From contig CM060962.1 in NCBI GenBank assembly GCA_030765045.1, positions 147,546,525 to 147,610,524 on the forward strand: 64,000 nt of DNA. Direction: 5' to 3'. The DNA is from Tenodera sinensis. Lineage: Eukaryota > Arthropoda > Insecta > Mantodea > Mantidae. A program made the translations under genes and the position numbers. The notes under the pieces are model-generated. The model made no database searches. It was given only the letters and a program-made list of their open reading frames with translations, and was not told the DNA's origin. Positions 31,506-43,439 of the stretch are shown here, in pieces (the first letter of the stretch is position 1; every line of letters starts with the position of its first letter).

Positions 31506-32290
31506 TAATTTTGCCTTATAAAGTTCATATTTCTCTCCGAATATTATTCAGTGACTGTGCAACTCGGATTTAGATCATTCACTTTTCTTGTACAAGAAGT
31601 AACTGAAGCTGTAATTGCTGGTTCACCATTGTGTTCCCAATTAATGTTGACTGCTTCTCCTTTTTCCATACAAAATTACGTTTCATTTTAACTACTTTGT
31701 AAATCATATATCATTATTTAAAGATAAGACTTTTGAAACATTTTTTGAAACTGTTGTCTCCAACTTCAGCATTCACTGCTACACATCCCCTCTTATAAAA
31801 AAATGCATCAAAATATTAGAGTGCAAGAGAGCAAATGATTAGATTGCCAGCTGCTCAACATTAGATACCAACCAACCACATTCCCTCTTGTAGTTTGTAA
31901 ATTTAGCTTTTTGGCCTTGATGTTCTGTGTGGTAAGAAGATAACATGTGACATGACAGTTGATAAGTCTTGTATAGTTCCATGAATAAACAGGTTTTCCC
32001 AAACAGTTCAAATGGTTTCTGAATAGGGTTCAGAAATACTCTTGATACTGCAAATTTATAATTTTGTTTATGTGTTATATTTCTGATGTACTGTTTAAGT
32101 CTTGGCTTACGTTCCATATCCATCTTTCATATGGGTATTTTCCCACTATCTTCACATTGTGATTTCATATATATCTGAATTTTAAGAATCCTTCAGCAAA
32201 GCAATAAATCAAATATGTAGAAGATGCAAGAGAGCAAATGAAACAGTACCTATCTCTAAGAGGTGGAATCAGGACTGAAAAATTCAATGC
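31506..32290. other. Intron; unassigned
   Basis: No element recognised. ggtggaatcaggactgaaaa at 32262 resembles the reversed SINE tail (gaactggaacttaaaaattc) and precedes the trinucleotide tract. Confidence 0.35.
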
Positions 32291-32294
32291 CAAA

Positions 32295-32436
32295 GCCGCT
32301 GCTGCTGCTGCTGCTGCTGCGGCGGCGGCGACGACGACGACGACCACCTACCACCAACTACCACCACTACTAACTACTAACACTACTAACTACTACTACC
32401 ACCACCACTACTCCTACTACTATTGTTGTTGTTATT
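32295..32436. repeat. Compound trinucleotide tract
   Basis: Consecutive runs of gct, gcg, acg, acc and act/aac-like triplets, ending in ttg triplets. Codes in one frame for polyAla-polyThr-polyTyr, but there is no gene context. Abuts R1 copy e, as a similar but weaker tract abuts copy f. Confidence 0.9.
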
Positions 32437-32444
32437 AATCTGTT

Positions 32445-33065
32445 ACATCACATGACTTCCTCTACTTATTCTTCAACATACTATTCTTACAAAACATAAT
32501 TCTTCTATCTACTACATGTTAATCAAGATAAGACACTTCTAGGGACAATGGGAGTAGGAGAATACAGTAGGCTTAAGCAATAGTCAACTCTTTTAAGAGC
32601 TGGTCACTATGTGATGGCTTTGAAATTCCATTCATTCTCTTTCATGGCCAGGATATTAAAAAACAAATAACATCTTATTTAAGAACAGCGTATTTCAAAA
32701 TTCAAACCAATAACAAGGAATATCTAAGAAATGGTTATCTCCACAAAATGATTTGACATAAATTGTGGGCTGAAACAAGATTTCCATTTTTTTGTGTAGT
32801 AAGATATTGTCTATCTCTTAAGGTTTATCTGTTATGCAAAAGTCATTCAGAATGAAGAGGACTTCAGAGGCTATTCCCAGGAAATTTGGGATATATAATT
32901 TATCATGAAAAGATTTTAAACATGGTATTTTAATCAAAATCGCTAGAACCATTTTTTTTCCATGTAAAGGATAGTTTGGGGTGGGGAGATTTTCTTGGAA
33001 ATCTTTGTGTTGCAACCTTGGAAGATGCTGAACTTAAATACCCAATTTAATCAGTAGAATCAGAA
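32445..33065 (-). repeat. R1 repeat, copy e
   Basis: Minus-strand R1: tgttacatcacatgacttcc at one end, ttaatcaaaatcgctagaac near 32930, and tgcaaccttggaagatgctg near 33013. Diverged from copy a by substitutions and small gaps. Confidence 0.65.
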
Positions 33066-33379
33066 CTGAAAAATTCAAGTTAGGGAGACAAAGTTGCTTG
33101 TCTCCGCATGGTGTCTCCTAGGAACAAATCTCGCTGTAGAAACAAGAAAGAAAGAAAAATTAAACAAGTAAGATTTTAATAAACAATTTCTTTTGAAGTT
33201 CAGGCTATTAAGAAATAAGAAAATAGGAAAAAGGGAAAATATTAGATAGAATAGTGGAGAAGGAGAAAGAGTGAGGAAAGATAGTGAGAAAGAGGTTAGG
33301 ATAAGTGTGGGAAATAAAAATGATGAATCAATGTTAGGAAAAATAATGTAGCAACTAGCAATATTTACAAGTAGTTTAC

Positions 33380-34790
33380 AAAGAGTTGAAAGCAACAAAA
33401 TGAATACAAGTAGTTTAAGGCAGGATATACAAAATTTGAAAGTAACATGTAAAAGAACACAAGTAGTTTACAGAAGTTTGAAAGTAATATGGAAAAGAAT
33501 GCAAGTAGTTTAAAACAGGAGATAAGAAAAATTGAGTATAATAAGAGTAGTTTGAAACAGGAAGTAGTTTTAGGAAAGAAAGAATGTAGGGAAAATATGG
33601 AGTTGTTAGCTAATAATTTGACCCAGAAAATAGAACAAAGTGAAAAGTATAGAGAATCTAGTAACAGATATTAAACTAGGACAAGAAAATGCAATAAAAG
33701 AAGTAAGGTCAGAGGTCAGCAAAGAATTAGACAAATTTAAAAGGTGACAAAGTGAGGAGATGGTAAAACAGAGGGAATGTATGGAACAACTAAAAAGTAG
33801 AATAGGGCAGGAAATGGTAGTGCTAATGTTGAAATAGATAAAATTAGTTTGGTAACTAAAATATTACAAAGCAAGGTTGTTGAAGAGATAAGTAGCGTGA
33901 ATGATAATAAGTTATGAATTCTGATATGCAATTACGTGATGAACCTAATAAATTCAAGAAGGTATTAATTACAAATACAGAATTTATAAGGCAACATAGA
34001 AAAAGACAGAAAATCTGGGAAAGCTGAATCAGATTGTGATTGCATTACAGGCTCACCAAATGAGTAATTCTTGCCTGAATAAAAGCAGAGTTGTGGAAAA
34101 TAACGTACCTGAGAGTTACAGCAATGTAACCAAAGACGATTTCGGAGATGTGGCCGATATTTTGGATGCAGGTTTGCAAAGAAATCAAAATTTGTGTACA
34201 CAAAGCATGCTCTTGCATACACAAGGTCAAGGTCATGCATGTTATACCAACCACCTACTTAGTGATCTTACTCATCCCCAGTTCAACAAAACTATGGATG
34301 ACAACCCCAAAAGTTTTTCTTAGAGAGCTGGAGGATTATTTCAAAAAAAGGGGGGATCCCAAATGAATTAAGAATGATAATGGTTAAGAAATGTCTGAAG
34401 AAAAATACTCTTGAGTGGTTGAGGTTAATATTGGCTACCCACGAGACGTACAATACTTTTTGGAATCTGTTCATAGGGAGATTCTGGGGCTCATGAAAGC
34501 AAAACAGGGTAAAAGTCATACTTGCTACTGGAAAGTTTGAACCCAAGCCAGGGATTACTATAACCAAATACTTCCTTAAGTTAGCTAACAAGAATAAATT
34601 TGTGAACCCTCAGTTAACTGAAAACAAAATAATTGGCACTCTTATTAGACATCTGCCAAATATATGAAACCATTTGATTGTAGCTAAGCCTATAGACTTT
34701 GTAGACATGAATAATTTCACTGAATTCGAAACGAGTAACATGAATGAGGTGACCATGCCTAGGTTTACCCACAATATTCAGCGCAGTGAC
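33380..34790 (+). pseudogene. gypsy gag
   Basis: N-terminal coiled coil of repeated SSL-x-Q-E-I-type heptads (33400-33670: ASSLKQEIRKIEYNKSSLKQ), then a gag capsid-like region: PKVFLRELEDYFKKRGDPK at 34300-34365 and, after a shift, LEWLRLILATHETYNTFWNL, RFWGS-like, ITKYFLKLANKNKFVNPQLT and NKIIGTLIRHLPN (34390-34665). Gag forms the particle. Frameshifts and stops prevent expression. Confidence 0.65.
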
Positions 34791-36009
34791 AACATCTGAC
34801 ACAAGAAGCTTACCAAGTGAAAATCACACCTCTGTCCAGCTGAACCCACGTTCTACCTGCACAATGGGGTACTCCGGGCGTGCTGGATTTCTTTATTGGA
34901 CGTAATATTTCCTGTCATTGTTCCCGTCTTTCCATTTTTCACGATCTGAGTTCCGATCATTACCAGTCTTGCTTACTTTCTCTGATAGTGTGAAGTACAA
35001 AGACTTCTTTCCATCCCTGGTACGGCATCCTTTTGATTGACCTTTGTATACCTCTTTGCTTGCCAACTTCAGTGTTACGACTATGCCGCTTAAGTCACCC
35101 CGTGATGTTGATGTGGCTGTTTCTACCCTGACTAGTAACATACGGTGTGCAGCCAACCTTGCCAGCAGCAATGTCCAGGATCCCCATCCCCGGTCTGACT
35201 TTCTGCTCTCCTGAGATTCGTCTTCTACATTCCATCAAAAAGGACATTCAGAAACTCTGGGAACATGCGCATTGCCCACTTCATAAAACTTAATTTTAAC
35301 CGTGCTACTCGGGAGCTGAAGGCTGCCCTACGTCCTGCATGCTGCAATGCTGCTGAAAGCAAACTTCGAGCAATAAACGCCTGCGATGGATCCTTATGAC
35401 AGAAGACTAGAACTTTGACACGCCATTCTGCTGCCATACCGCCTCTTAACCCTTAGCGGTCGTATGCGCTGGTGAAAGTTTTCGCCAGCTGGTCGTAAGG
35501 GATTTCCACATTTTTGTGCAAGCTATTTCTAAGGGAAAGGCTCGTGCAATAAGGGCATAAGTTCTGCCGACCCTCCGTCCCCAACACAGGCAGGTAGAAA
35601 AGAGTGTTCTGTGTGATAAATAATTCTCGTGCAGTTTTAAATGCATGCATAAACATAAATACAAGCAGAAATAAATTGTACTCACATGTCTGTGATGCAA
35701 ATGATGTGAGGTGCTCTCCTTTGAAGAGATGAAAAATGTATATGTCACTGCACTGTAATGTTTAGCTCATTTATGTGTTCAGATCTGCGTCTATATAAAT
35801 AGCGTCTTTATAATATACGTACAGAAACGCAAAATAAGAATTCTTTGAAGAACCACGAAGTTTTTATATATGTCACAGCACTGTAATGTTCACTCATTTC
35901 TGCTAATCCATATTTAGACCTATATGAATTGTACGTTTATGAATATACACAAACAAACACAAAATAAGGGAAATAATTATTTACAACAAACTGTAATAAA
36001 GTAATGAGC

Positions 36010-37560
36010 CTAGTTTCGTTTATAATGCTGTAAGGTATGGTATCGTTCAAAACATTCGCCGGGAGACAAAGCAGGATGGTTGGAACATGTTTTACAATAA
36101 TAATATGATTCCTTCCTTGCTCCTTTTATTTTTCTGTTGCTGCAGACAAGGCAGTCTTTATGTTTTTTATTTTCGAAGTGGTACATAAAGTGATTACTTT
36201 GGTTTAGCTGTTCTTCTGTTTCTGATGTACAGGGATGGCACCTCTTCCTTGGGTTTCTTACATTTCCAACCAAACTCTGAACAAGGGATCGGCGAAACTG
36301 AAGGTGACTCATTGGTTTCTTGGCAGATTGGACACTTTGCTTGTGGCACAAGTAAATAATATACGAATTTACTATGCTTGCTTCAAGACACCAAAAAAAT
36401 AATTTTCTCCACCACTTGAATGATTTACGTAAGAATTGGTACGTAGCACAGTAGTGGTCATTTCTGTCAACCCCGCCCATATTCTTTGTGTAATTTAGCA
36501 CACAAAGTGGTTTCATTATTTCCTTTTCTACCCCTCCTTTCTGAATTGTTCCAATCCTTTTCACTGAAGTGTTATGATAAGTAGATATCATGACAGGTCT
36601 CTTATCTTTCCATCCTAAGATGAGAACATTGTCTTTTCTGAAACCAGTCACGTCACCACTCTTCAGTTTCTTGAAGGCTCCTTGCCTTACAGGTCTTGGG
36701 TTCTCAGCTCTACCAGCAATTATTGTGCCCGTTGCATGACACTGGCGCTGGTCCAGTTCCTGCACCATATCTACGCTGCTGTAGTAGCGATACCCTTTGA
36801 TGTCATTTGTGCATTTCTCCAGACGCGACATTAGGGACAGCACAGTTCTGGTCGTAAAACTCTTGTCTTCAAAGGGTAATTTGCAGACATCTGGTGTAAT
36901 TTTACCGTAATATGGTATAATGCTATGAACATAGCCAGTTGCACTGTCAGCTAAAACAAACAAACGAAGTCCCCACTTTGTAGGCTTCTTGGGGTTATGC
37001 GTTTTAAAAAGTATATGTCCTTTGAATCCAACAGTAGATTCATCTATTGAAATGTTTTGACCGGGTACGAAATGCTGCTGGAATTTCTTCTCAACGTACT
37101 CAATAATGCCATGAATTTTTCTCGTGCGCCGTAATGCTGCATTGCTTTCATTTAAGGTATCATTCCCCACATGAAGCATCCAAAATATCTGCAAGAAGCG
37201 ATCCCTGGGCATTACATCACGAAAAAATGTTATTTCAGTTTTCCAGTCTGACGTAAAGTAATCCTTCAGTTCAGGCATTGGTACCAAACCCATATTAATT
37301 ATCATTCCCAAAAAGGCTTTCATTTCGTCCAGGTTAACGTCGGTCCATTTCAACCAAATAGAACGAGGACTCAGTTCTAATTTAGAAATCTTCTCTCCTG
37401 CATATCGATTCGTTTCAGCAACTATTTCACTAAGGAGCTCATCACCAAATAGCAAACAAAAATAGTCATATGGAATGGCATCATTACATAAATTTACTTT
37501 AGGCCCAGAATTCTTACTAAAGCTATATTCCACAGGTTTTATGTCATTCACGCCTACCAC
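36010..37560 (-). pseudogene. piggyBac 1 transposase, long ORF missing a catalytic Asp
   Basis: 516 codons without a stop. The transposase excises and inserts DNA at TTAA. Visible: NISIDESTVGFKGH (first catalytic Asp), KWGLRLFVLADSATGYVHSI, NMGGVDRNDHYCATYQFLRK with the third Asp, WWRKLFFWCLEASIVNSYII and the Cys-rich C-terminal domain CLVCSNRKIKGARKE...YYCKTCSNH...CFERYH. The second Asp region reads IKGYRYYSSVDMVQEL, where family members have GYH(V/L)-x2-D-R-Y-Y-S-S; the sister copy at 46170-46200 keeps the D. About five residues including this Asp appear deleted in frame. Together with the N-terminal frameshift it is probably inactive, though still translatable. Confidence 0.85.
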
Positions 37561-37811
37561 ACAACACCCATCTTCACCGGCCTGACTATTACTAACAGGC
37601 GTGAAAGTTGCACTTAGGTTGTTATTGTCCTCACAATCACTCGATGCGCTGCTTGAAGCACATTTTCGGCATCTTCTGCAAAATCCAAATCGTCATCACT
37701 GTCATTATCAAGCACTTCTTGTAGTAGATGCATCAAAGCTTCATCATCTTCAGGATTTGATGCTCTATAAACACGTTTAACACGGACAGGCGTATCACTA
37801 GATGCAGCCAT
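37560..37811 (-). pseudogene. piggyBac 1 transposase N-terminus, out of frame
   Basis: MAASSDTPVRVKRVYRASNP starts a normal acidic N-terminus (DDEALMHLLQEVLDNDSDDD). It is one frame away from the main ORF; the acidic run continues in the other frame as SSASSDCEDNNNLSAT up to VGVND, where the 516-codon frame is already open. A single small indel near 37680 explains this. Total protein would be near 590 residues, normal for piggyBac. Confidence 0.8.
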
Positions 37812-38302
37812 GGTGCAGCCAAAAAAAGCACTGTTTTCTTTTCACACTAGAAACGCATCAATTGGCATTTCCTCACCAGATGGCACAAGAGGATAGACGT
37901 ACTGATTTATGCTGCTAGTTGGTGCTGCCCTCTAACCCAAATATTTACAGTCAACTAAAAAAAACAACTGTTGAAGCCCAAGATCACGTCGTTAAAATGC
38001 CGACATACGACCGGAGCAGCTGGCTGGCCGTGTCGACATAGTGTCGGCATCCGACCGGTAAGGGTTAAGATTGACAATGCTTGATTTTCCATGCCACTTG
38101 GGAAGGTCAATCTGTTTTCTGAACTCCTGGCATGACAGTTTTCACCCAATCCTGTGCTCGACGTGGAATTCAATCATCATGTGGAGGAAGAACTCGTGCA
38201 ACCTTTATTGCTCATCCTTTTTGACACTACTGTATCCCTGATGAAGTTAAAAATTACATTGTTTGCTCCTCAGCTCACAAATCTCCAGGTCCTGATCTTA
38301 TT

Positions 38303-39548
38303 GTGCAACCCTTATTAATTCATTTTCCTCAGAATGCTCTAGTCCTGCTAACACAGATCTACAATGCTATTCTCCACACTGCTCACATCCCTCGCCAATG
38401 GAAGCATGCTGCTGTTATCCTTCCTAAACCTGACAAAACTAAGAATGATCCCCGCAGTTATTATTCTATTAGTTTACTCTCCTTACTTCTAACGTCTCCT
38501 TCTGCCTTGCCTCTTATCTCAGCTCGTACAAATTATCCCAGATACTCAGTTTGGTTTTTGCCGTCTTCAGTCATACTCTCAGCAGTTCCATCATGTCGTT
38601 GACACTATTCTTGATGCATATGAACATCTGTGTGTTTAGGATTGTTTTTGGATATGGAGAAAGCCTTTGATAAGGTTTGGCACAATGGTTTTGTTACTCA
38701 AACTCAAACTGCATCTCTCAGACACCTATTTTCACCTCCTACACTCCTATTTGCGTAATCGCACCTTTTCCATTAAATATGACCGTGCCTTCTCCAAGGC
38801 CCTTCCTATTTCCTCTAGTGTACTGCAAGGAAGCGTACTAGGCTCATTATTATATCTGGTTTATATCTCGGATTTCCCTTGTCATCCTCAACTCACCATC
38901 GCTCACTATGATGTGGCGGCCCTGAGTGTGGGTACTTGTGCTGTGACTGCTAGCCACCTTTAGGACTTCTGCAATCAAATTCAGTCCTGGTGCCAACATT
39001 GGAGAGTGGCTATGAATGCTCATAAGTCCCGAGTTGTGAAGTTCACTTACAAAAAGAATGTGACCCATCATCCCCTTTATCTCAAAGGGACGGAGATACC
39101 CATAGCGACTTTCATAAGATACCTCGGCCTTATCTTGGACAGCCAGCTTACATGGGTTCCTCATCTCTATAGTCTAGCACAAAGGATTCGTCACCATATC
39201 TTCAAGGTCCATCACCTTGTGTCTGGTTCCTCGCCATTACCTTTGCGGTACAAGCACCTTGTTTATAGATCATTAATTCGACCCATGTGGCAGTATAGCT
39301 GTGCCACTTGGGGTTCTACAGCTCCATTGCAGATCGTCAGGATCCAGCATACACAGAATTGTTTTCTACACCTCATGACCAGAGCTCCCTGGTATGTGCG
39401 CAGCTCTACTCTGCCTGCTGATGTAGGTCTACCAGAGGTGATCTGTATCCTCCACATCTGCTACAGGAGGCAGCATCAATCATGTCTGCGCCATCGCAAT
39501 CCTCTTCTCTGTCATATCTTTCTCATGAACCTCTACGACGAAGACTGA
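38303..39548 (+). pseudogene. Jockey reverse transcriptase, broken
   Basis: RT fingers/palm in 38303-38602 and about 38640-38700, frameshifted near 38500 and 38700. The YxDD box is not clearly readable: the region at 38880-38945 gives only HYDVAALSVGT, with the second Asp replaced. The thumb and C-terminus are open at 39006-39548. Confidence 0.75.
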
Positions 39549-39960
39549 AGCACTGCTGACAACAACATTTAGCTCTATAAAAATGCTTTTTCTCCAATTG
39601 CTTTTCTCTATTTCTGTATGCCACTGGGACTATCGCTGGATGGTACCCCAATTACAAGTTTCATTGTTGTTCTTTGTCTAGTCTAGCTCAACTATATTGT
39701 ACTTAATTGTGCAGAAGAGTTTCCTTAAAATCAAACACAAAATCAGTGCACTGTGTGAGACTGAATGTTCAGAGGGGTGGGACACAGTATCCAAACAGTA
39801 GGAACGAGATGAATACCAGATCAATGAATGCAAGGAATAAGTATTAGGGCAACACTCCGAGGAGTTACCGAGACCAGGAAAGCCAACCTTTTGGCAGAAA
39901 CAGTGCCAATTATAATAGAGGTCATAGTCATGAGTCAAGTGAATTATATGAGATTTTACT

Positions 39961-41081
39961 GTGGATATACACAAAGAGGCAGTAGGTATTCATGATCAGG
40001 TTGAGACAATCCTTCCCCCCATAAATCAAACTGGTAGACACAGTCCTGAATTTGAGAGAAATAAAAAGAATAAGCCAAGTGAGTCTAGTGGTAGGGAAAT
40101 CCAAAATTGTCTCAATTATTCATCAGAATATAGTATTAATCTAAACGAACTCACCAGCAACATTGTCGGAAAACTAAAAACCAGCCATTTTGGTGCCCTG
40201 GGAAGTGGTGGTATGGTTAGAGAAACTCAGGGTAGCAGTAACCACATCTCTGAAATCCATGTATCGCAGTTTATACTCCCAGAAAGCTCAGATTTAGTGA
40301 ACCCACCACAAATAAAAGTGACCATATGGGGTAACAATTACAATGTGCTTCTTGATACAGGAACCAATACCTTAGTGATTTGTGAAGAGTTGTTTGAGAA
40401 TTTGATAAAGACAGAAAATAGAATATCTCCAGGTCAGCAATGTACATTGTAGCATCACATTTGGAAAAAAGAAAGAATGGGTAAATTTCCGGGCATTAAT
40501 TAGAGCACGTGCAGAGGGATGGAAGTTGAATTTTATTGCTTTAGTTTATGCCACATCTTGTAAGAGAAATAATCATTGGCAATAACTTTTGTACAGTTGA
40601 AGAGCGGAATTGGATTTCCATACACATGAGGTTAGATTGTATGGGGGTAATGAAGTTGTTGGGGCTAAGCTGTTACAGAATAATGTTGAAAAGGAATATG
40701 ATAATTGTGATGACACACGAAGAAAGAGTTTTCGTAGAACGTTTACATTTTAATGTTATAAAAGAAAATGATGAAAGTGAAAAAGTAGAAGTAATAGGAG
40801 AAGAAACACAAAATTATGAGTATCCTGTGAGGTACAAAAACTATGATTTTTGTGGGGAAGGTGCACAGCATGCCAGTAGACACAACAATTTCAGCCAACA
40901 CTTTAACCAAAACATCAATTTTAGGAACAAATTTCACAACTACAAGTTTGGGTCAAATAACAGAAATAACAATTCCCATAAAGGTGCCAGGATATACATA
41001 TTTATTAACAATACAAACATTGGCAGAGGGATGAATAAAGGTTATTGCCACAATCAAAACAGTCAGCATAACGAAGATTGA
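39961..41081 (+). pseudogene. gypsy protease region
   Basis: 39961-40452 reads a low-complexity linker, then QIKVTIWGNNYNVLLDTGTN, with the aspartic protease D-T-G motif, and TLVICEELFENL. 40548-41081 continues as HLVREIIIGNNF, the second half of the protease (ILG-type loop), then an Asn-rich C-terminal part (NNFSQHFNQNINFRNKFHN). Stop at 40450 and frame changes. No RT follows. Confidence 0.6.
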
Positions 41082-41324
41082 CATAGTCAGATAAACAATA
41101 GACATTGCTGGAAATTCTGCTAAAGTAGGTACCGGAGATTCAATGTTGACAAAATGGTACTGCATTGGAAAAAGGAATAACTGGTGAAAGACATTTAAAG
41201 AAATGTATTTTGTGATGTACATTTTCTTGTTAATTTTATAAAGTTTTACAGCAACTAATGATTTAGGTTAGCTGGCTTTTTAACCTAGAAAGGGACAGTA
41301 GGAGAAAGCTTTTGATAGGGTGAT

Positions 41325-41757
41325 ATAAACATTGCCATGTTCTGTAGTTCAGTCTAGTGATGAACACAGTATCTAATTAATAACAATTAAACATTGCCAT
41401 CTTCTCTAGGTCTGTCTAGTGATGAACAAAGTATCTAATTAACGACAACTAAACATTGCCATCTTCTCTAGGTCTGTCTAGTGATGAACACAGTATCTAA
41501 TTAATGACAACTAAACATTGCCATCTTCTCTAGGTCTGTCTAGTGATGAACACAGTATCTAATTAGTGACAACTAAACATTGCCATCTTCCCTAGGTCTG
41601 TTTAGTGATGAACACAATATCTAATTAATGACAACTAAACATTGCCATCTTCCCTAGGTCTGTCTAGTGATGAACACAATATCTGATTAATGACAACTAA
41701 ACATTGCCATCTTCTCTAGGTCTGTTTAGTAATGAGCACAGTATCTAATTAATAACC
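41325..41757. repeat. 62-bp minisatellite, seven units
   Basis: Seven head-to-tail units of exactly 62 bp, each with aaacattgccatcttctcta and ggtctgtctagtgatgaaca. Units differ by 1-5 bases; the first and last are most diverged. Lies just after the gypsy coding remnant. Confidence 0.95.
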
Positions 41758-42984
41758 ATTTAGGCCATTTCTCAAATAAAAACAATTTTAAGCATACATT
41801 TCAATACCTCAGAGTTCATTTCAAACTAAATATTAAAAAAAAATATGTTAGATTTATCCTAGAAATTAAGTCAGAAAGTGAGATCGATTAGTAATACCCA
41901 GGCTTGTTCCAAAGATAATCATTGGTAGTGATGTACTTTATTGTTAAAGAAGCGTGCTAGATTTCAAAATTATTTATTAATGATTAGGGAGAATGACAAG
42001 GAAGTAATTACTATTGTATTAGAGAGAATCAACAATATGAAAGTAAATAGAAACTTTTATGAAATATGATTATATGATGAAATAATTTATTGAAAATATA
42101 TTAATCTATGAATTGAATGTTATGAGAAGAATCAATGTTTATTATGAAAATGAATTATTTGGGCATTTTAGGCTCTCTAGCTCATGGAGTGATATATTTT
42201 GTTTTAATTGTAATATTTGTGATGCAGTTACGCTACCTCAATGTAAACATGTAAAATAATTATGTAGATTGCAAGGGTACTAACTAGAAAGATTGTAATG
42301 GATAAAGTTAACCATAAAGTATTACCATCTCACAAAAAAATTCGCTACTTGATATTTTTGTGCAATATGATATGGATTTTCTAGTATTTCATGTAAAAAG
42401 ACAAGTACCATTTAAAAGCTAATGTTAAAACATGTAAATTATTGAACCTGGAAAAATTCAAATATGTAATGTAAACTATAATTTTGTGTAAATATTCAAA
42501 TATTTATCAATATTGTTTTGTAATACACAAAATGTGGTGAGATCATCATAATATATGCAAATTAAAATTCAACAACGATATTCCGAACTGTGCTAAATTA
42601 TTTATAAAAGTATGTACATGTATTATGATGAGGGGCGTTTGAAGCAGTTTCTTGCGTAAGCCCTCTGAAATCATTCTAACTGAGAAAACAGAGGCAACAA
42701 AGGCCGACTTCACTTGTTATATAAACAACTAAGGAAAAAATGGTCATTGACTGATGGTACAGCAATTGAAGATATAATGTGTACACCGTGATGTAAAAGA
42801 TATCAATATTTAACTGTAGTACTTTAATAAAACTGTTTTAAGTGGTAATTCAAATGAACTGTTTGTTATAAGTTTGAACTGTGATATAGGCCTTGTACAA
42901 ACTGAAGATCTCGTTAGCTTGTATGGGAAACTAGAGAGAAGATGACTTAAGTGTCAATTCTCTCCATTGCAAAGTAAATTTATT
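41758..42984. other. AT-rich; possible LTR at 42560-42930
   Basis: No coding. Around 42700-42840 a TATA-like gttatataaacaac and a tttaataaaactg polyadenylation-like signal, 100 bp apart, could mark the gypsy 3' LTR, but borders and TSD cannot be fixed. From 42970 a (attt)n-rich tract begins. Confidence 0.3.
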
Positions 42985-43430
42985 TATTTTATTTATTTAC
43001 TTATTTATTTATTTGTCCCATAATATTTACATTGTTGAGCTAGTACTCATAAATTGGTGCCACATCAGGATTAGCACTACAAACTATGAGATTACATATA
43101 TAGATACAACCAGTATTGGACACGTCAAAATATAAACAAACATACATTTCCAGTCAAAGCTTTATGGCTAACACTTATATTTGAGCTAATCCTCAATGGA
43201 ATAAAAGCAGTGGTTAATTAGATGTGCCTTAGACATGATTTGCTGGTTTTATTGCTTTGATGTAACTTGGTAGTTTATTATACAATTTAATGCCGGAGTG
43301 TAGAATACTTTTCTTTAAAAAGTGTATTGTGGTTGGTTACATGCAGATGTGTATTTTTTTTCGGTTGTTATGTTTATGTACTGTGTTATTCATTGCAAAT
43401 GGTGTATTAACAGTGTTAGTGTATAAACAT
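42985..43430 (-). mobile_element. LINE C-terminal scrap
   Basis: Minus-strand reading gives SGIKLYNKLPSYIKAIKPAN and, after a shift, AHLINHCFYSIED, a pattern found at the very C-terminus of many arthropod LINE reverse transcriptases. A short tttatttattt tract marks its 3' end. Clade not assigned. Confidence 0.45.
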
Positions 43431-43439
43431 AATTGTTTC

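Larger units (their letters stand above)
35450..38064 (-). mobile_element. piggyBac element 1 in LINE C
   Basis: 2615 bp between TTAA 35446-35449 and 38065-38068. Ends CCCTTAGCGGTCGTATG (left) and, on the other strand from the right, CCCTTACCGGTCGGATG. Inside both ends are further ggtcgta/tgtcgac palindromic motifs. Same subfamily as the copy at 45063-50085. Youngest layer of the gypsy/Jockey/piggyBac nest. Confidence 0.93.
34830..39680 (+). mobile_element. Jockey-clade LINE C, split by piggyBac 1
   Basis: Left segment 34830-35449 reads the end of the endonuclease and the linker (LDFFIGRNISCHCSRLSIFH, DLSSDHY with the terminal Asp-His, and LHSIKKDIQKLWEHAHCPLH). Right segment 38069-39680 carries the RT: SPGPDLIVQPLLIHF, HIPRQWKHAAVILPKPDKTK, DMEKAFDKVWH (catalytic Asp), and after frame changes NAHKSRVVKFTYKKN, FIRYLGLILDSQLTWVPHLY and APWYVRSSTLPADVGLP. 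No RNase H, as in Jockey proper. Both segments are colinear once the piggyBac is removed. Confidence 0.8.
33230..41090 (+). mobile_element. gypsy-type element, gag-pro only, split by Jockey LINE
   Basis: Gag at about 33230-34800 and protease at about 40250-40640 lie on the same strand but are separated by a Jockey LINE (about 34830-39680). Between 41090 and 42980 no RT, RNase H or integrase is readable, so the pol region is deleted or lost. Exact LTRs not fixed; see 42560-42930 for a candidate. Confidence 0.65.

Noticed and set aside
32238..32438. Open frame with polyAla, polyThr and polyTyr
   Set aside because: Translation of a trinucleotide microsatellite in any frame; no start context, domain or exon structure.
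34893..35748. Minus-strand ORFs near the piggyBac left end
   Set aside because: They are antisense to the Jockey linker and cross the piggyBac border; no domain.
41325..41757. CRISPR-like array
   Set aside because: The whole 62-bp unit repeats with no variable spacers, in a eukaryotic genome; it is a minisatellite.
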